A stretch of 64,000 nt of DNA from Hasllibacter sp963833115 (GTDB taxonomy: Bacteria; Pseudomonadota; Alphaproteobacteria; Rhodobacterales; Rhodobacteraceae). Both the position numbers and the translations under genes were made by a program. Below, piece by piece: positions 18,619 to 26,860 of this stretch (the stretch's first letter is position 1; each line of letters starts with the position of its first letter). Under the pieces are notes generated by a model. That model was not told the DNA's origin and did no database searches. It was given only the letters and a program-made list of their open reading frames with translations. The stretch spans positions 744,001-808,000 of the forward strand of contig CAWHWS010000002.1 of NCBI GenBank assembly GCA_963833115.1, read 5' to 3'.

Positions 18619-19910
18619 CGGGCCTGGACCTCCGCCACGACGCCGCCGACCGCCACTTCGCCCGCCTTCGGCTGTGGATCATGGGCATTCCGGTGCTGGC
18701 GCTGGCCTATCTGATCTACATCTTCTTCGCCTTCGAGGGACCCGAGCTGATCCGCGGCGCCGATGGGCAGAACGCGAGGATCCTCCTGGCCGACGCGGTC
18801 TCGCACAAGGTGCACGTCACCCGGGACAACCGCGACGGGGCGATCGAGATCGCCGTCGAGGGGGAGCGCAAGGGGCGCTACCCGGCCGGCGAGGCTCCGG
18901 GCTGGGTCACCTTGGGCGATACCACGGTGATCGACATGGGGGGCGGCCACGTCGCCACGTTCGGCCCGGGCGACGCCGCCGCCTACGAGGTGCCGGGCTA
19001 CGGCACGATCCTCGCCCGGCCCACGCGCGCCGCGGGGGCGAACGTCACCCTTCCCGCGGGCCCCGTCCCGGACTGGATCAACGCCTCGCGCAACCGGGTC
19101 GTCGTCGACACCGAGGCCGGGCGCTTCATCGTCACCCGCAATCGGACGGAGGTCTTCCGCTACTTCGCGGGGTGGGAGCTGTTCTTCTTCACGCTGGACA
19201 GCCCGTATCACGGGATGGGGCCCTGGGCGCTCGCGGCGGCGGCCGCCGGGGGCGAGGCGGGCGCGATCTGGGAGGCGTTCTGGTCCAACGACATGTGGCG
19301 CCATGGCGAGGTCGCCTGGGCCCTCTTCGAGACGGTGCTGATGGCGTTCCTGGGCACGATGGGCGCCGCCCTCATCGCCCTGCCGCTGTCCTTCCTCGCG
19401 GCGCGCGGCTTCTCGGCGCTGTCCGCGGTGCGGTTCGTCTCCCGCCGCCTGTTCGACTTCCTGCGCGGGGTGGACGGGCTGATCTGGACCATCGTGCTCA
19501 GCCGCGCCTTCGGGCCCGGCCCGCTCACCGGCACGCTCGCGATCCTGATCACCGAGGTCGGCACCTTCGGCAAGATGTTCTCGGAGGCGCTGGAGAACGT
19601 CGACCGCCGCCAGATCGAGGGCGTGCGCTCCACCGGGGCGGGCGCGGTCCTGCGCGCGCGCTTCGGCGTCATCCCGCAGCTGGTGCCGGTGCTGCTGAGC
19701 CAGGTCCTCTACTACCTCGAATCGAACACCCGTTCCGCGACGGTCATCGGCGCGATCACGGGCGGCGGGATCGGGCTGCTGCTGACGCAGGCCATCATCA
19801 CCCAGAAGGACTGGGAGGAGGTGACCTACTACATCCTCCTCGTCGTCCTGATGGTCTTCGCCATGGACAGCCTGTCGGGCTGGCTCCGGCGGCGCCTGAT
19901 CCGGGGGTGA
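18615..19910 (+). CDS. phnE2: Phosphonate ABC transporter permease 2 with periplasmic insert
   Basis: A 431-residue permease, much longer than the usual 260-300. After a first helix (about 22-41) comes a soluble segment of roughly 160 residues. It carries an HVTRDNRDGAIEIAVEGERKG-like beta-rich part and must lie outside the membrane. The standard core follows: RRLFDFLRGVDGLIWTIVL, coupling loop EGVRSTGAGAVLRARFGVIPQ, and AITGGGIGLLL. The duplicated phnE arrangement with one long copy is seen in many alphaproteobacteria. The insert may contact PhnD. The GTG start is coupled to the phnE stop. Confidence 0.88.
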   Translation: MTGLDLRHDAADRHFARLRLWIMGIPVLALAYLIYIFFAFEGPELIRGADGQNARILLADAVSHKVHVTRDNRDGAIEIAVEGERKGRYPAGEAPGWVTLGDTTVIDMGGGHVATFGPGDAAAYEVPGYGTILARPTRAAGANVTLPAGPVPDWINASRNRVVVDTEAGRFIVTRNRTEVFRYFAGWELFFFTLDSPYHGMGPWALAAAAAGGEAGAIWEAFWSNDMWRHGEVAWALFETVLMAFLGTMGAALIALPLSFLAARGFSALSAVRFVSRRLFDFLRGVDGLIWTIVLSRAFGPGPLTGTLAILITEVGTFGKMFSEALENVDRRQIEGVRSTGAGAVLRARFGVIPQLVPVLLSQVLYYLESNTRSATVIGAITGGGIGLLLTQAIITQKDWEEVTYYILLVVLMVFAMDSLSGWLRRRLIRG

Positions 19911-19917
19911 GGGCGCG

Positions 19918-20538
19918 GTGCCCCGCCTGACGCCGGACGCGCCCTTCGTGCACCCGGACTGCGAGATCACGGCGGACTGCACCTTCGGCGCCTATGTCGA
20001 GATCGGGCGCGGCAGCCGCGTCGCCCATTCCGCGCTCGGCGACTATTCCTACTGCGACCGCTTCGCCGACATCGCCAACGCGCGGGTCGGCAAGTTCGCC
20101 AACATAGCGGCCCACGCGCGCATCGGCGCGACGGACCATCCGATGGAGAAGGCCTCGCTGCACCACTTCCACTACCGCTCGGCCGACTACTGGGACGACG
20201 CGCGGCACGACGAGGCGTGGTTCGCGCACCGGCGCACCCGGATCGCGACCTTGGGGCACGACACGTGGATCGGGGCGCAGGCGATGGTCAAGCCGGAGGC
20301 GCGCGTCGGCCACGGGGCGGTCGTCGCGGCGGGCGCGGTCGTCACGCGGGACGTCGCGCCCTACTGGATCGTGGCCGGCGTGCCCGCGCGCCCGGTGCGT
20401 CGCCGCCTGCCCGAGCGCACCGCGGAGCGCCTGATCGCGCTCGCATGGTGGGACTGGTCGCACGATCGCCTCCGCGAGACGCTGGAGGATTTCCGGGCCC
20501 TATCCGCCGAGGCCTTCCTCGAGCGCTACGAGGGGTGA
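19918..20538 (+). CDS. Phosphonate-locus hexapeptide-repeat acyltransferase-like protein
   Basis: A 206-residue left-handed beta-helix protein with repeating hexapeptides (ITADCTFGAYVEIGRGSRV, IANARVGKFANIAAHARIGA, then TWIGAQAMVKPEARVGHGAVVAAGAVV). It belongs to the acetyltransferase-like family regularly encoded in phn loci, and probably acetylates an aminophosphonate or intermediate, as PhnO does in E. coli. The GTG start at 19918 is 7 nt after phnE2, so it is the fifth gene of the transport operon. Its end overlaps the convergent phnF gene by 13 bp. Confidence 0.82.
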   Translation: MPRLTPDAPFVHPDCEITADCTFGAYVEIGRGSRVAHSALGDYSYCDRFADIANARVGKFANIAAHARIGATDHPMEKASLHHFHYRSADYWDDARHDEAWFAHRRTRIATLGHDTWIGAQAMVKPEARVGHGAVVAAGAVVTRDVAPYWIVAGVPARPVRRRLPERTAERLIALAWWDWSHDRLRETLEDFRALSAEAFLERYEG

Positions 20539-21251
20539 AGCGTCAGCGCGATCCGGTCCCCGACGAAGCGCGTCGCCCCGAACTCGACCGGCCTGCCGTC
20601 CGGGTCGGCGTTGACCGCCTCCGAGAGGAGGAGGGGCGCGCCGGCCGCGACGTCGAGATGCCCGGCCTCGATCGCGGTGGCCGCGACCGCGACGATCCGG
20701 GTGGAGACGCGCACGTAGTCGGCGACGCCGCAGGCCGCGAGCGCCGCCGTGACCGATCCGGTCTCGCGTAGCGCCTCCGTGAGGGCGGGCAGGCGGGCCG
20801 CCGGGTAGATCGAATGGAAGAGCGCGACCGGCCCGCCATCCACGAGCGCGATGCCGTCGACGACGTGCACGGGCTCGCGTGGGGCGATGCCCAGGGCGGC
20901 CGCCTCGGCGGGCATGGCGGGCCGGGTCTCCGTGCCGAGGATGCGCTTGCCCGGCACGCGGCCCGCCGCCTCCATCGAGCGTCGGAACCGGACGCGGGCG
21001 CCGATCGGGTACTCCGCCGGCACGTCGGCGACGAAGGTCCCGGCGCCGCGCCGGCTCCGGACGAGCCCCTCCTCGGTCAGGGCCGCCAAGGCGCGCCGCA
21101 CCGTGTGCCGGTTGACCCCGAACCGCCCGGCGAGCGCGGCCTCGGTCGGGAGCCTGTCCCCGGGCACGCGGGCGCCGCCCGCGATCTCCGACCGCAGGGC
21201 GCCCGCGATGCCCGCCCAGACCGTCATCGATTCGTCACTGGCGCTCTCCAT
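20526..21251 (-). CDS. phnF: GntR/HutC-family phosphonate regulator
   Basis: A 241-residue regulator with an N-terminal GntR winged helix (LPTEAALAGRFGVNRHTVRRALAAL, in pieces: LPTEAALAGRF and GVNRHTVRRAL). It is followed by a UTRA ligand-binding domain (EPVHVVDGIALVDGGPVALFHSIYPAARL and GRPVEFGATRFVGDR). PhnF proteins repress C-P lyase genes and respond to phosphonate or phosphate status. It is transcribed away from phnG with only 66 bp between starts, so one operator could control both. The ATG at 21251 is taken; MTVWAG eight codons in is an alternative. Confidence 0.88.
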   Translation of the reverse strand: MESASDESMTVWAGIAGALRSEIAGGARVPGDRLPTEAALAGRFGVNRHTVRRALAALTEEGLVRSRRGAGTFVADVPAEYPIGARVRFRRSMEAAGRVPGKRILGTETRPAMPAEAAALGIAPREPVHVVDGIALVDGGPVALFHSIYPAARLPALTEALRETGSVTAALAACGVADYVRVSTRIVAVAATAIEAGHLDVAAGAPLLLSEAVNADPDGRPVEFGATRFVGDRIALTLHPS

Positions 21252-21255
21252 GAGA

Positions 21256-21269
21256 GTTGTCTAGTTGTC
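21256..21269. promoter_or_regulatory. Possible PhnF operator between phnF and phnG
   Basis: GTTGTCTAGTTGTC lies 4 nt upstream of the phnF start and about 50 nt before phnG. It contains the CTAG core and a TTGTC-TAG-TTGTC direct repeat. HutC-type GntR regulators often bind short GT/AC-flanked elements with such a core. It is the only A/T-richer element in the 66-bp intergenic gap. Confidence 0.35.
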
Positions 21270-21317
21270 GAGGTCGCCGCCGTCGAGCGCCGCCACCACG
21301 GAAAGGTCCGCGGGACG

Positions 21318-21746
21318 ATGGAGAGACGTGAATGGATCGGCCTCCTCGGTCGCGCGGCGCCGGGGGCGCTCCGGGCGGCCGCGGAGCGCCTGGGCCGGGT
21401 CCCGGAGGCGGAGTGGCTCCGCCGTCCCGAGACGGGCACCGTCATGGTGCGGGGCCGCGCCGGCGGGACGGGGGCCGCGTTCAACCTCGGCGAGGTGACG
21501 GCGACCCGCTGCGCCGTGCATGACGGCGACCTCCAGGGCCATGCGGTCGTGCAGGGCCGGGACGCGGACCACGCGGCGCTCGCCGCCCGGTTAGACCTGC
21601 TGATGCAAGGGCCCCGCGCCGCGGAGGTCCGACGGTCCGTCCTCGAGCCGCTGGCCGAGGCCGAGGCCGCGCGCCGGGACGACCGGGCTCGGAAGGCCGA
21701 GGCGACGCGGGTCGACTTCGAGACGATGGTGCGGGGGGAGGGCTGA
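21318..21746 (+). CDS. phnG: C-P lyase core subunit PhnG
   Basis: A 142-residue protein with PhnG signature segments: RREWIGLLGRA at the start, LRRPETGTVMVRGRAGGTGAAFNLGEVTATRCAV, and HAVVQGRDADHAALAARLDLL. PhnG forms the C-P lyase core complex with PhnH, PhnI and PhnJ and takes part in attaching phosphonate to ribose from ATP. First gene of the lyase operon. Its TGA shares one nucleotide with the first phnH ATG. Confidence 0.93.
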   Translation: MERREWIGLLGRAAPGALRAAAERLGRVPEAEWLRRPETGTVMVRGRAGGTGAAFNLGEVTATRCAVHDGDLQGHAVVQGRDADHAALAARLDLLMQGPRAAEVRRSVLEPLAEAEAARRDDRARKAEATRVDFETMVRGEG

Positions 21747-21850
21747 TGGGTGCGGGAAGAGGCCCGATGGGTGCGGGGGCAGGGTTGATGGGTGGGGGGA
21801 GAGGGTCGATGGGTGCGGGGGAAGGCCCGATGGGTGGGGGGGCAGGGCCG
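21746..21850 (+). repeat. Five-copy 21-bp tandem repeat, each unit starting with ATG
   Basis: Units begin at 21746, 21767, 21788, 21809 and 21830, each starting ATGGGTG. They differ mainly at their fourth to seventh codons, so the array is not a very recent slip product. A sixth ATG at 21851 follows directly. Each unit's purine-rich middle (for example GGGAGAGG, GGGGGAAGG) lies 5-9 nt before the next ATG, as a Shine-Dalgarno would. Copy-number change in this array keeps the phnH frame. Confidence 0.9.
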
Positions 21851-22393
21851 ATGCGGCCGGCCTTCGCGGACCACCCGGCCGAGTCCGCCCGCGCCTTCCG
21901 CGCCATATTGGAGGCCATGGCCCGGCCCGGCACCGTCCATGCCGTCTCCGGCCCGTCGCCCGAGGGCCTCTCGCCCGCAGCCGCCGCCGTGCTGCTGGTG
22001 CTGGCGGACGGCACCACGCCGGTCTGGACCGGGGCGGGGGCCGACTGGCTGTCGTTCCACGCCGGCGCGCCCGCGGCCCGCGCCCGGGCGGAGGCCGTCT
22101 TCGCCGTCGGGACCTGGGACGACCTCGCGCCGCTCACCGACTGGGCCGTCGGCACGCCGGACTACCCCGACCGCAGCGCCACGCTGATCGTCGAGGTGCC
22201 GACCTTGGGCGGGCCCGGCACGCGCCTGACGGGGCCCGGCATCGAGGCCGAGGCGACGCTGCCCCTGCCGGACCCCCGCGCGCTGGCGGCGAACGCGGCG
22301 CTCTACCCCCTCGGCGTGGACCTGATCCTCACCTGCGGGAACGGCCTCGCGGCCCTCCCCCGATCGAGCCGCATCCACCTGGAGGTCGCCTGA
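21746..22393 (+). CDS. phnH: C-P lyase core subunit PhnH with repeated N-terminus
   Basis: If started at 21746 the protein has 215 residues. Residues 36-215 are normal PhnH (ADHPAESARAFRAILEAMARPG, PDYPDRSATLIVEVP, LTGPGIE, NAALYPLGVDLIL). Residues 1-35 are five 7-residue Gly-rich repeats beginning MGxG, encoded by a 21-bp tandem DNA repeat. The ordinary family start corresponds to the ATG at 21851, so translation could begin at any of six in-frame ATGs. PhnH is a structural partner of PhnG and PhnI in the lyase complex. The stop overlaps the phnI ATG. Confidence 0.92.
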   Translation: MGAGRGPMGAGAGLMGGGRGSMGAGEGPMGGGAGPMRPAFADHPAESARAFRAILEAMARPGTVHAVSGPSPEGLSPAAAAVLLVLADGTTPVWTGAGADWLSFHAGAPAARARAEAVFAVGTWDDLAPLTDWAVGTPDYPDRSATLIVEVPTLGGPGTRLTGPGIEAEATLPLPDPRALAANAALYPLGVDLILTCGNGLAALPRSSRIHLEVA

Positions 22394-23463
22394 TGTACGT
22401 CGCCGCGAAGGGGGGCGAGGAGGCCATCGCCGCCGCGCACCGCTGGCTGGCCGAGGAGCGGCGGGGCCGCGGCGCCCTCCTCGACGTGGAGCAGATCGCC
22501 TCGCAGCTCGCGCTGACGGTGGCGCGGGTGATGGCGGAGGGCTCGCTCCATGACCCCGAGCTCGCGGCCCTGGCCGTCCGCCAGGCGCGGGGCGACCTGA
22601 TCGAGGCCGTGTTCCTGATCCGCGCCTATCGCACCACCCTGCCGCGCCTGGGCGCGTCGCGCCCCATCGACACGGGGGCCATGGCCTGCGACCGCCGCGT
22701 CTCGGCCACGTTCAAGGACATCCCCGGCGGCCAGGTCCTCGGCCCGACCTTCGACTACACCCACCGCCTGATCGAGTTCGCGCAGGCCGCGGGCGCCGAT
22801 CCCGCCGCGATGGCCGCCGCGGCGCCGCGGGCGCGCCCGCGCGTCTCGGACCATCTCGGGCGCGAGGGGCTGCTGCGGGACGAGCCCGCCGGCGAGGCGG
22901 CGCCGCCCGACCTCACCCGCGAGCCGCTCGAGCTGCCCGCCGGGCGCGCGCTGCGCCTCCAGGCGCTCGCCCGGGCGGACGAGGGGTTCCTCCTCGGCCT
23001 CGCCTACTCGACGCAGCGCGGCTACGGGCGCACGCACGCCTTCGTCGGGGAGCTGCGCGTCGGCGCGGTGGAGGTCGAGATCGACCTGCCTGAGCTCGGC
23101 TTCGCCGTGGCCTTCGCCGAGATCACCGTCACCGAATGCGAGACCGTGAACCAGTTCACCGGCTCGAAGGCGGAGCCGCCCCAGTTCACCCGCGGCTACG
23201 GCCTCACGCTGGGCGCATGCGAGCGCAAGGCGATCTCCATGTCGCTGGTCGACCGGGCGCTGCAATGGCGCGAGCTGGGCGAGGACTTCGTCGGCGCGCC
23301 CGCGCAGGACGAGGAGTTCGTCCTCAGCCACGCCGACAACGTCCAGGCGACGGGGTTCCTGGAGCACATCAAGCTGCCCCATTACGTCGATTTCCAGGCG
23401 GAGCTCGAGTTGATCCGCCGCCTGCGCCGCGAGGCCGAGGGCATGAAGGAGGCAGCCGAATGA
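22393..23463 (+). CDS. phnI: C-P lyase core subunit PhnI
   Basis: A 356-residue PhnI. Recognisable segments are MYVAAKGGEEAI, the RLGASRPIDTGAMACDRRVSATFKDIPGGQ-type region, GYGRTHAFVGELRVG, and FVLSHADNVQATGFLEHIKLPHYVDFQAELELIRRLR near the end. PhnI is the nucleosidase-like subunit that, with G, H and L, makes ribose-1-methylphosphonate-triphosphate from ATP and phosphonate. It starts within the phnH stop codon and ends within the start of the HAD gene. Length is normal for the family. Confidence 0.93.
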   Translation: MYVAAKGGEEAIAAAHRWLAEERRGRGALLDVEQIASQLALTVARVMAEGSLHDPELAALAVRQARGDLIEAVFLIRAYRTTLPRLGASRPIDTGAMACDRRVSATFKDIPGGQVLGPTFDYTHRLIEFAQAAGADPAAMAAAAPRARPRVSDHLGREGLLRDEPAGEAAPPDLTREPLELPAGRALRLQALARADEGFLLGLAYSTQRGYGRTHAFVGELRVGAVEVEIDLPELGFAVAFAEITVTECETVNQFTGSKAEPPQFTRGYGLTLGACERKAISMSLVDRALQWRELGEDFVGAPAQDEEFVLSHADNVQATGFLEHIKLPHYVDFQAELELIRRLRREAEGMKEAAE

Positions 23464-24059
23464 GCCTGCGTGCGGTCGTGTTCGACATCGGGGGCGTGCT
23501 GGTGGACTGGCAGCCGCACCTCGCCTGGGCGCCCGAGATCGGCGAGGCCGAGGCGCGGGCCTTCCTGGCGCGCGTGGATTTCCCCGCCCGCAACCTGCGC
23601 GCCGACGGGGGCGAGACCTTCGCGGCCCTCGCCGCGGAGCTGGACGATCCGGAGGACGCGGACCGGCTGGCGGCCTACCCATCGCTCTACGCGCGCACGG
23701 TGCGGGACGCGGTGCCCGGCACCTGGGACGTGCTGGACGACCTTGCCGCAGCCGGCGTCGCGACCCACGCCATCACCAACTGGTCGGCCGAGACCTGGCC
23801 CGTGGGCGTCTCGGTCCATCCCCGCCTGGGCGAGGTCTTCGGCACCTTGGTCGTCTCGGGCCGCGAGGGGATGACCAAACCCGACCCGCGCATCTTCCGG
23901 CTGCTCTGCGAACGAGCGGGGCTGTTGCCGGGGGACTGTCTCTTCGTCGACGACGGCGCGCACAACGTCGAGGGCGCGAAGGCCGTCGGCATGGACGGCC
24001 ACCACTTCACCGGAGCCGAAGGCTTCCGCGACGCCCTGTCCCGGAGGGGGCTGCTGTGA
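23460..24059 (+). CDS. HAD-family hydrolase embedded between phnI and phnJ
   Basis: A 199-residue HAD hydrolase with all four motifs: VVFDIGGVLVDW (nucleophile Asp and the +2 Gly typical of the haloacid-dehalogenase/YihX group), AITNWS, a Lys in GMTKPDPRIF, and LFVDDGAHNVEGAKAVGM. It is probably a phosphatase for a small phosphorylated metabolite. It starts inside the phnI stop and overlaps phnJ by 4 nt, so it is made in step with the lyase core. It may clean up a dead-end sugar phosphate from the pathway; its specific substrate is unknown. Confidence 0.82.
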   Translation: MSLRAVVFDIGGVLVDWQPHLAWAPEIGEAEARAFLARVDFPARNLRADGGETFAALAAELDDPEDADRLAAYPSLYARTVRDAVPGTWDVLDDLAAAGVATHAITNWSAETWPVGVSVHPRLGEVFGTLVVSGREGMTKPDPRIFRLLCERAGLLPGDCLFVDDGAHNVEGAKAVGMDGHHFTGAEGFRDALSRRGLL

Positions 24060-24877
24060 GCGACTACAACTTCGCCTATCTCGACGAGCCGACGAAGAAG
24101 ATGATCCGCCGCGCCATCCTCAAAGGCCTCGCCGTGCCGGGCTATCAGGTGCCCTTCGCGTCTCGCGAGATGCCGATGCCCTACGGCTGGGGCACCGGCG
24201 GGGTGCAGGTGACGGCCGCCTGCCTCACGCCGGAGGACACGCTCAAGGTGATCGACCAGGGCGCCGACGACACGACCAACGCGGTCTCGATCCGGGCGTT
24301 CTTCGCGCGCGTCGCCGGCGTCGCGACGACGACGCGCACCGCGCGGGCCACCATCGTCCAGACGCGCCACCGCATCCCCGAGACGCCGCTGCGCGCCGGT
24401 CAGATCCTCGTCTACCAGGTGCCCATCCCCGAACCGCTCCGTTTCCTCGAGCCGCGCGAGACCGAGACGCGGCGGATGCACGCGCTGGAGGAGTACGGGC
24501 TCATGCACGTCAAGCTCTACGAGGACATCGCCCGCCACGGCGCCATCGCGACCTCCTACGCCTACCCGGCGATGGTCAACGGGCGGCACGTGTTCGACCC
24601 CTCGCCCATCCCGCGCTTCGACAACCCGAAGCTGGAGAGCGCGGCGATCCAGCTCTTCGGCGCCGGCCGGGAGCAGCGCATCTACGCGATCCCGCCCCAC
24701 ACGCGCGTCGCGTCCCTCGACTTCGACGATCACCCGTTCGAGGCGTCCAAGGCGCCGGGCGCCTGCGCGCTGTGCGGCTCCGAGAGCGCCTATCTCGACG
24801 AGATCGTGGCCGACGACGCGGGCGCCCGCCGCCTCCAGTGCTCGGACACGGACCATTGCGCGGAGCGCCGGGCATGA
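24056..24877 (+). CDS. phnJ: C-P lyase radical-SAM-type subunit PhnJ
   Basis: A 273-residue PhnJ, the enzyme that breaks the carbon-phosphorus bond using a 4Fe-4S cluster and S-adenosylmethionine. Cys237, Cys240, Cys262 and Cys268 (ACALCGS and QCSDTDHC) have exactly the spacing of the four essential Cys of the E. coli protein. Other conserved parts are YNFAYLDEPTKKMIRRAILK, GWGTGGVQVTAACL and DDTTNAVSIR. The GTG start overlaps the HAD gene. Catalytic residues appear complete, so the pathway should be active. Confidence 0.95.
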   Translation: MSDYNFAYLDEPTKKMIRRAILKGLAVPGYQVPFASREMPMPYGWGTGGVQVTAACLTPEDTLKVIDQGADDTTNAVSIRAFFARVAGVATTTRTARATIVQTRHRIPETPLRAGQILVYQVPIPEPLRFLEPRETETRRMHALEEYGLMHVKLYEDIARHGAIATSYAYPAMVNGRHVFDPSPIPRFDNPKLESAAIQLFGAGREQRIYAIPPHTRVASLDFDDHPFEASKAPGACALCGSESAYLDEIVADDAGARRLQCSDTDHCAERRA

Positions 24878-25650
24878 CCGTGGCGGGGGCGATCGCGGCG
24901 CCGCTCCTGTCGGTGCGGGGCCTCGCGAAGTCATATGGCGGGCGGGTGGGCTGCGAGGACGTGGACCTCGATCTCTGGCCCGGCGAGGTGCTGGGAATCG
25001 TCGGCGAGAGCGGGTCCGGCAAGTCCACCCTCCTGGGCTGCCTCGCCGGGCACCTGGGCGCGGACGCGGGCACGGTCTCCTACGCGGGCGCGGACGTCCT
25101 GACCCTGCCGGAGACCGAGCGGCGGCGGCTGGCCCGCACCGACTGGGCCTTCGTGCACCAGCACGCCCGCGACGGGCTGCGCATGAACGTCAGCGCCGGC
25201 GGCAACGTGGGGGAGCGCCTGATGGCGGCGGGCGCGCGCCATTACGGCGACATCCGCGCCGCCGCCGAGGACTGGCTGGCGCGGGTGGAGATCGATCCCG
25301 CCCGGATCGACGAGCGTCCCTCCCAGTTCTCGGGGGGCATGCAGCAGCGCCTGCAGATCGCGCGCGGGCTGGTGACGGGGCCGCGGCTGGTCCTCATGGA
25401 CGAGCCGACCGGCGGGCTCGACGTCAGCGTGCAGGCGCGGCTCCTGGACCTGCTGCGCGGCCTGGTGCGGCGGATGGGGCTCTCGGCCATCGTGGTGACG
25501 CACGACATCGGGGTGGTGCGGCTCCTGGCCGACCGGCTCATGGTGATGAAGGACGGACGGGTCGTCGAGGCCGGCCTGACCGACCGGGTGCTGGACGACC
25601 CGCAGCACGCCTACACGCAGCTCCTCGTCTCGTCGGTGCTGCCGACATGA
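24874..25650 (+). CDS. phnK: C-P lyase ABC-type ATPase PhnK
   Basis: A 258-residue ABC ATPase that binds the PhnGHIJ core and is not a transporter subunit. It has Walker A GESGSGKST, the PhnK-typical FVHQHARDGLRMNVSAGGNVGERLMAAGARHYG region, signature FSGGMQQRLQIARGL, Walker B LVLMDEPTGGLDV and VVTHDIGVVRLLADR. There is no adjacent permease, which agrees with a cytoplasmic role. Both ends overlap neighbours by 4 nt. Confidence 0.93.
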   Translation: MTVAGAIAAPLLSVRGLAKSYGGRVGCEDVDLDLWPGEVLGIVGESGSGKSTLLGCLAGHLGADAGTVSYAGADVLTLPETERRRLARTDWAFVHQHARDGLRMNVSAGGNVGERLMAAGARHYGDIRAAAEDWLARVEIDPARIDERPSQFSGGMQQRLQIARGLVTGPRLVLMDEPTGGLDVSVQARLLDLLRGLVRRMGLSAIVVTHDIGVVRLLADRLMVMKDGRVVEAGLTDRVLDDPQHAYTQLLVSSVLPT

Positions 25651-26327
25651 TCGCGGTGTCGGACCTCTCCAAGGACTTCGTCCTCCACAACCAGGGCGGC
25701 GCCCGCATCCCCGTGCTGCGCGGCGCCGCGCTGCGGGTCGGGCCCGGCGAATGCGTCGCGCTGACGGGGGCGTCGGGGTCCGGAAAGTCCACCCTCCTGC
25801 GGCTCCTGCAGGGCAATTACGGCGCCGGGGGCGGCTCCCTCGTGGTGGCGGGAACGGACCTCGCGGTCGCTTCGGCGCGCGAGGTGTCGGACCTGCGGCG
25901 TGCCACGCTCGGCTACGTCTCGCAGTTCCTGCGGGTCGTGCCGCGCGTGCCGGCGATCGACGTTGTGGCCGAGCCGCTGGCCGCGCTCGGGATGCCCGAG
26001 GCGCAGGCGCGGGACCGGGCCGCCGCCCTCCTGTCGCGTCTGAACCTGCCGGAGCGGCTCTGGAGCCTCTCGCCCACGACCTTCTCGGGCGGGGAGCAGC
26101 AGCGCGTGAACATCGCGCGCGGCTTCGTGCACCCCTATCCCGTCCTCCTGCTCGACGAGCCGACGGCCTCGCTCGATCCGGTGAATCGCGCGGTCGTCCT
26201 GGATCTCGTGCGCGAGGCCAAGGCGCGGGGCGCGGCGGTGGTCGGCATCTTCCACGACGCGCGCGCCCGGGAGGCCCTCGCCGATCGGGAGGTGGACGTC
26301 TCCGCCTTCGCGCCGGCCGCGTCATGA
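25647..26327 (+). CDS. phnL: C-P lyase ABC-type ATPase PhnL
   Basis: A 226-residue ABC ATPase with Walker A GASGSGKST, the PhnL-specific LGYVSQFLRVVPRVPAIDVVAEPL, signature FSGGEQQRVNIARGF and Walker B VLLLDEPTASLDP. PhnL works with the core complex in the first C-P lyase step. Its start ISVSDLSKDFVLHNQGG-type N-terminus (MIAVSDLSKDFVLHNQGG here) is standard. It is coupled to phnK and phnN by 4-nt overlaps. Confidence 0.93.
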   Translation: MIAVSDLSKDFVLHNQGGARIPVLRGAALRVGPGECVALTGASGSGKSTLLRLLQGNYGAGGGSLVVAGTDLAVASAREVSDLRRATLGYVSQFLRVVPRVPAIDVVAEPLAALGMPEAQARDRAAALLSRLNLPERLWSLSPTTFSGGEQQRVNIARGFVHPYPVLLLDEPTASLDPVNRAVVLDLVREAKARGAAVVGIFHDARAREALADREVDVSAFAPAAS

Positions 26328-26860
26328 CGGGCCCGCGCGTGGTCGCCATCGTCGGCCCCTCGGGCGTGGGCAAGGACAGCCTCATCGCCGCCCTCGCGGC
26401 GCGGCCGGGGATGCGCGCCCTGCGCCGCGTGGTGACCCGGCCCGCCGATCCGTCAGAGCCGTTCCACCCGGCCACCGAGGCCGAGTTCGACGCGATGGTC
26501 CGGGCGGACGCCTTCGCGCTGCACTGGTCCGCGCACGGCCTGCGCTACGGCGTTCCGCTCTCGGAGGTCGAGGCCCTGGCGGCCGGGGATACGGGGCTCC
26601 TCAACCTCTCGCGCGCCGTCCTGGCACGGGCCGCGCGCGTCCTGCCGGGATTCGCCGTCCTGCAGGTCACCGCGCCCCGGGACGTCCTGGCGCGGCGGCT
26701 GGCCGGGCGCGGGCGGGAGTGCGAGGCCGAGATCCGCACCCGCCTCGCGCGGTCCGGGCCCGCGCTGCCGGAAGGGGTGGACGCGATCTCGGTGGACAAT
26801 GGCGGGACGCTCGATCAGGCGGTGCGCGAGGCCGCGCGGGCGCTGTCGGGGGGCGTGTGA
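26324..26860 (+). CDS. phnN: Ribose 1,5-bisphosphate phosphokinase PhnN
   Basis: A 178-residue guanylate-kinase-like protein with P-loop VAIVGPSGVGKDSLI, RRVVTRPADPSEPFHPATEAEF and a LARRLAGRGRE segment. PhnN phosphorylates ribose 1,5-bisphosphate to PRPP, recycling the sugar released by the C-P lyase pathway. Last of the continuous phnG-N run. Its 3' end overlaps the convergent DUF1045 gene by 46 bp. Confidence 0.92.
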   Translation: MTGPRVVAIVGPSGVGKDSLIAALAARPGMRALRRVVTRPADPSEPFHPATEAEFDAMVRADAFALHWSAHGLRYGVPLSEVEALAAGDTGLLNLSRAVLARAARVLPGFAVLQVTAPRDVLARRLAGRGRECEAEIRTRLARSGPALPEGVDAISVDNGGTLDQAVREAARALSGGV

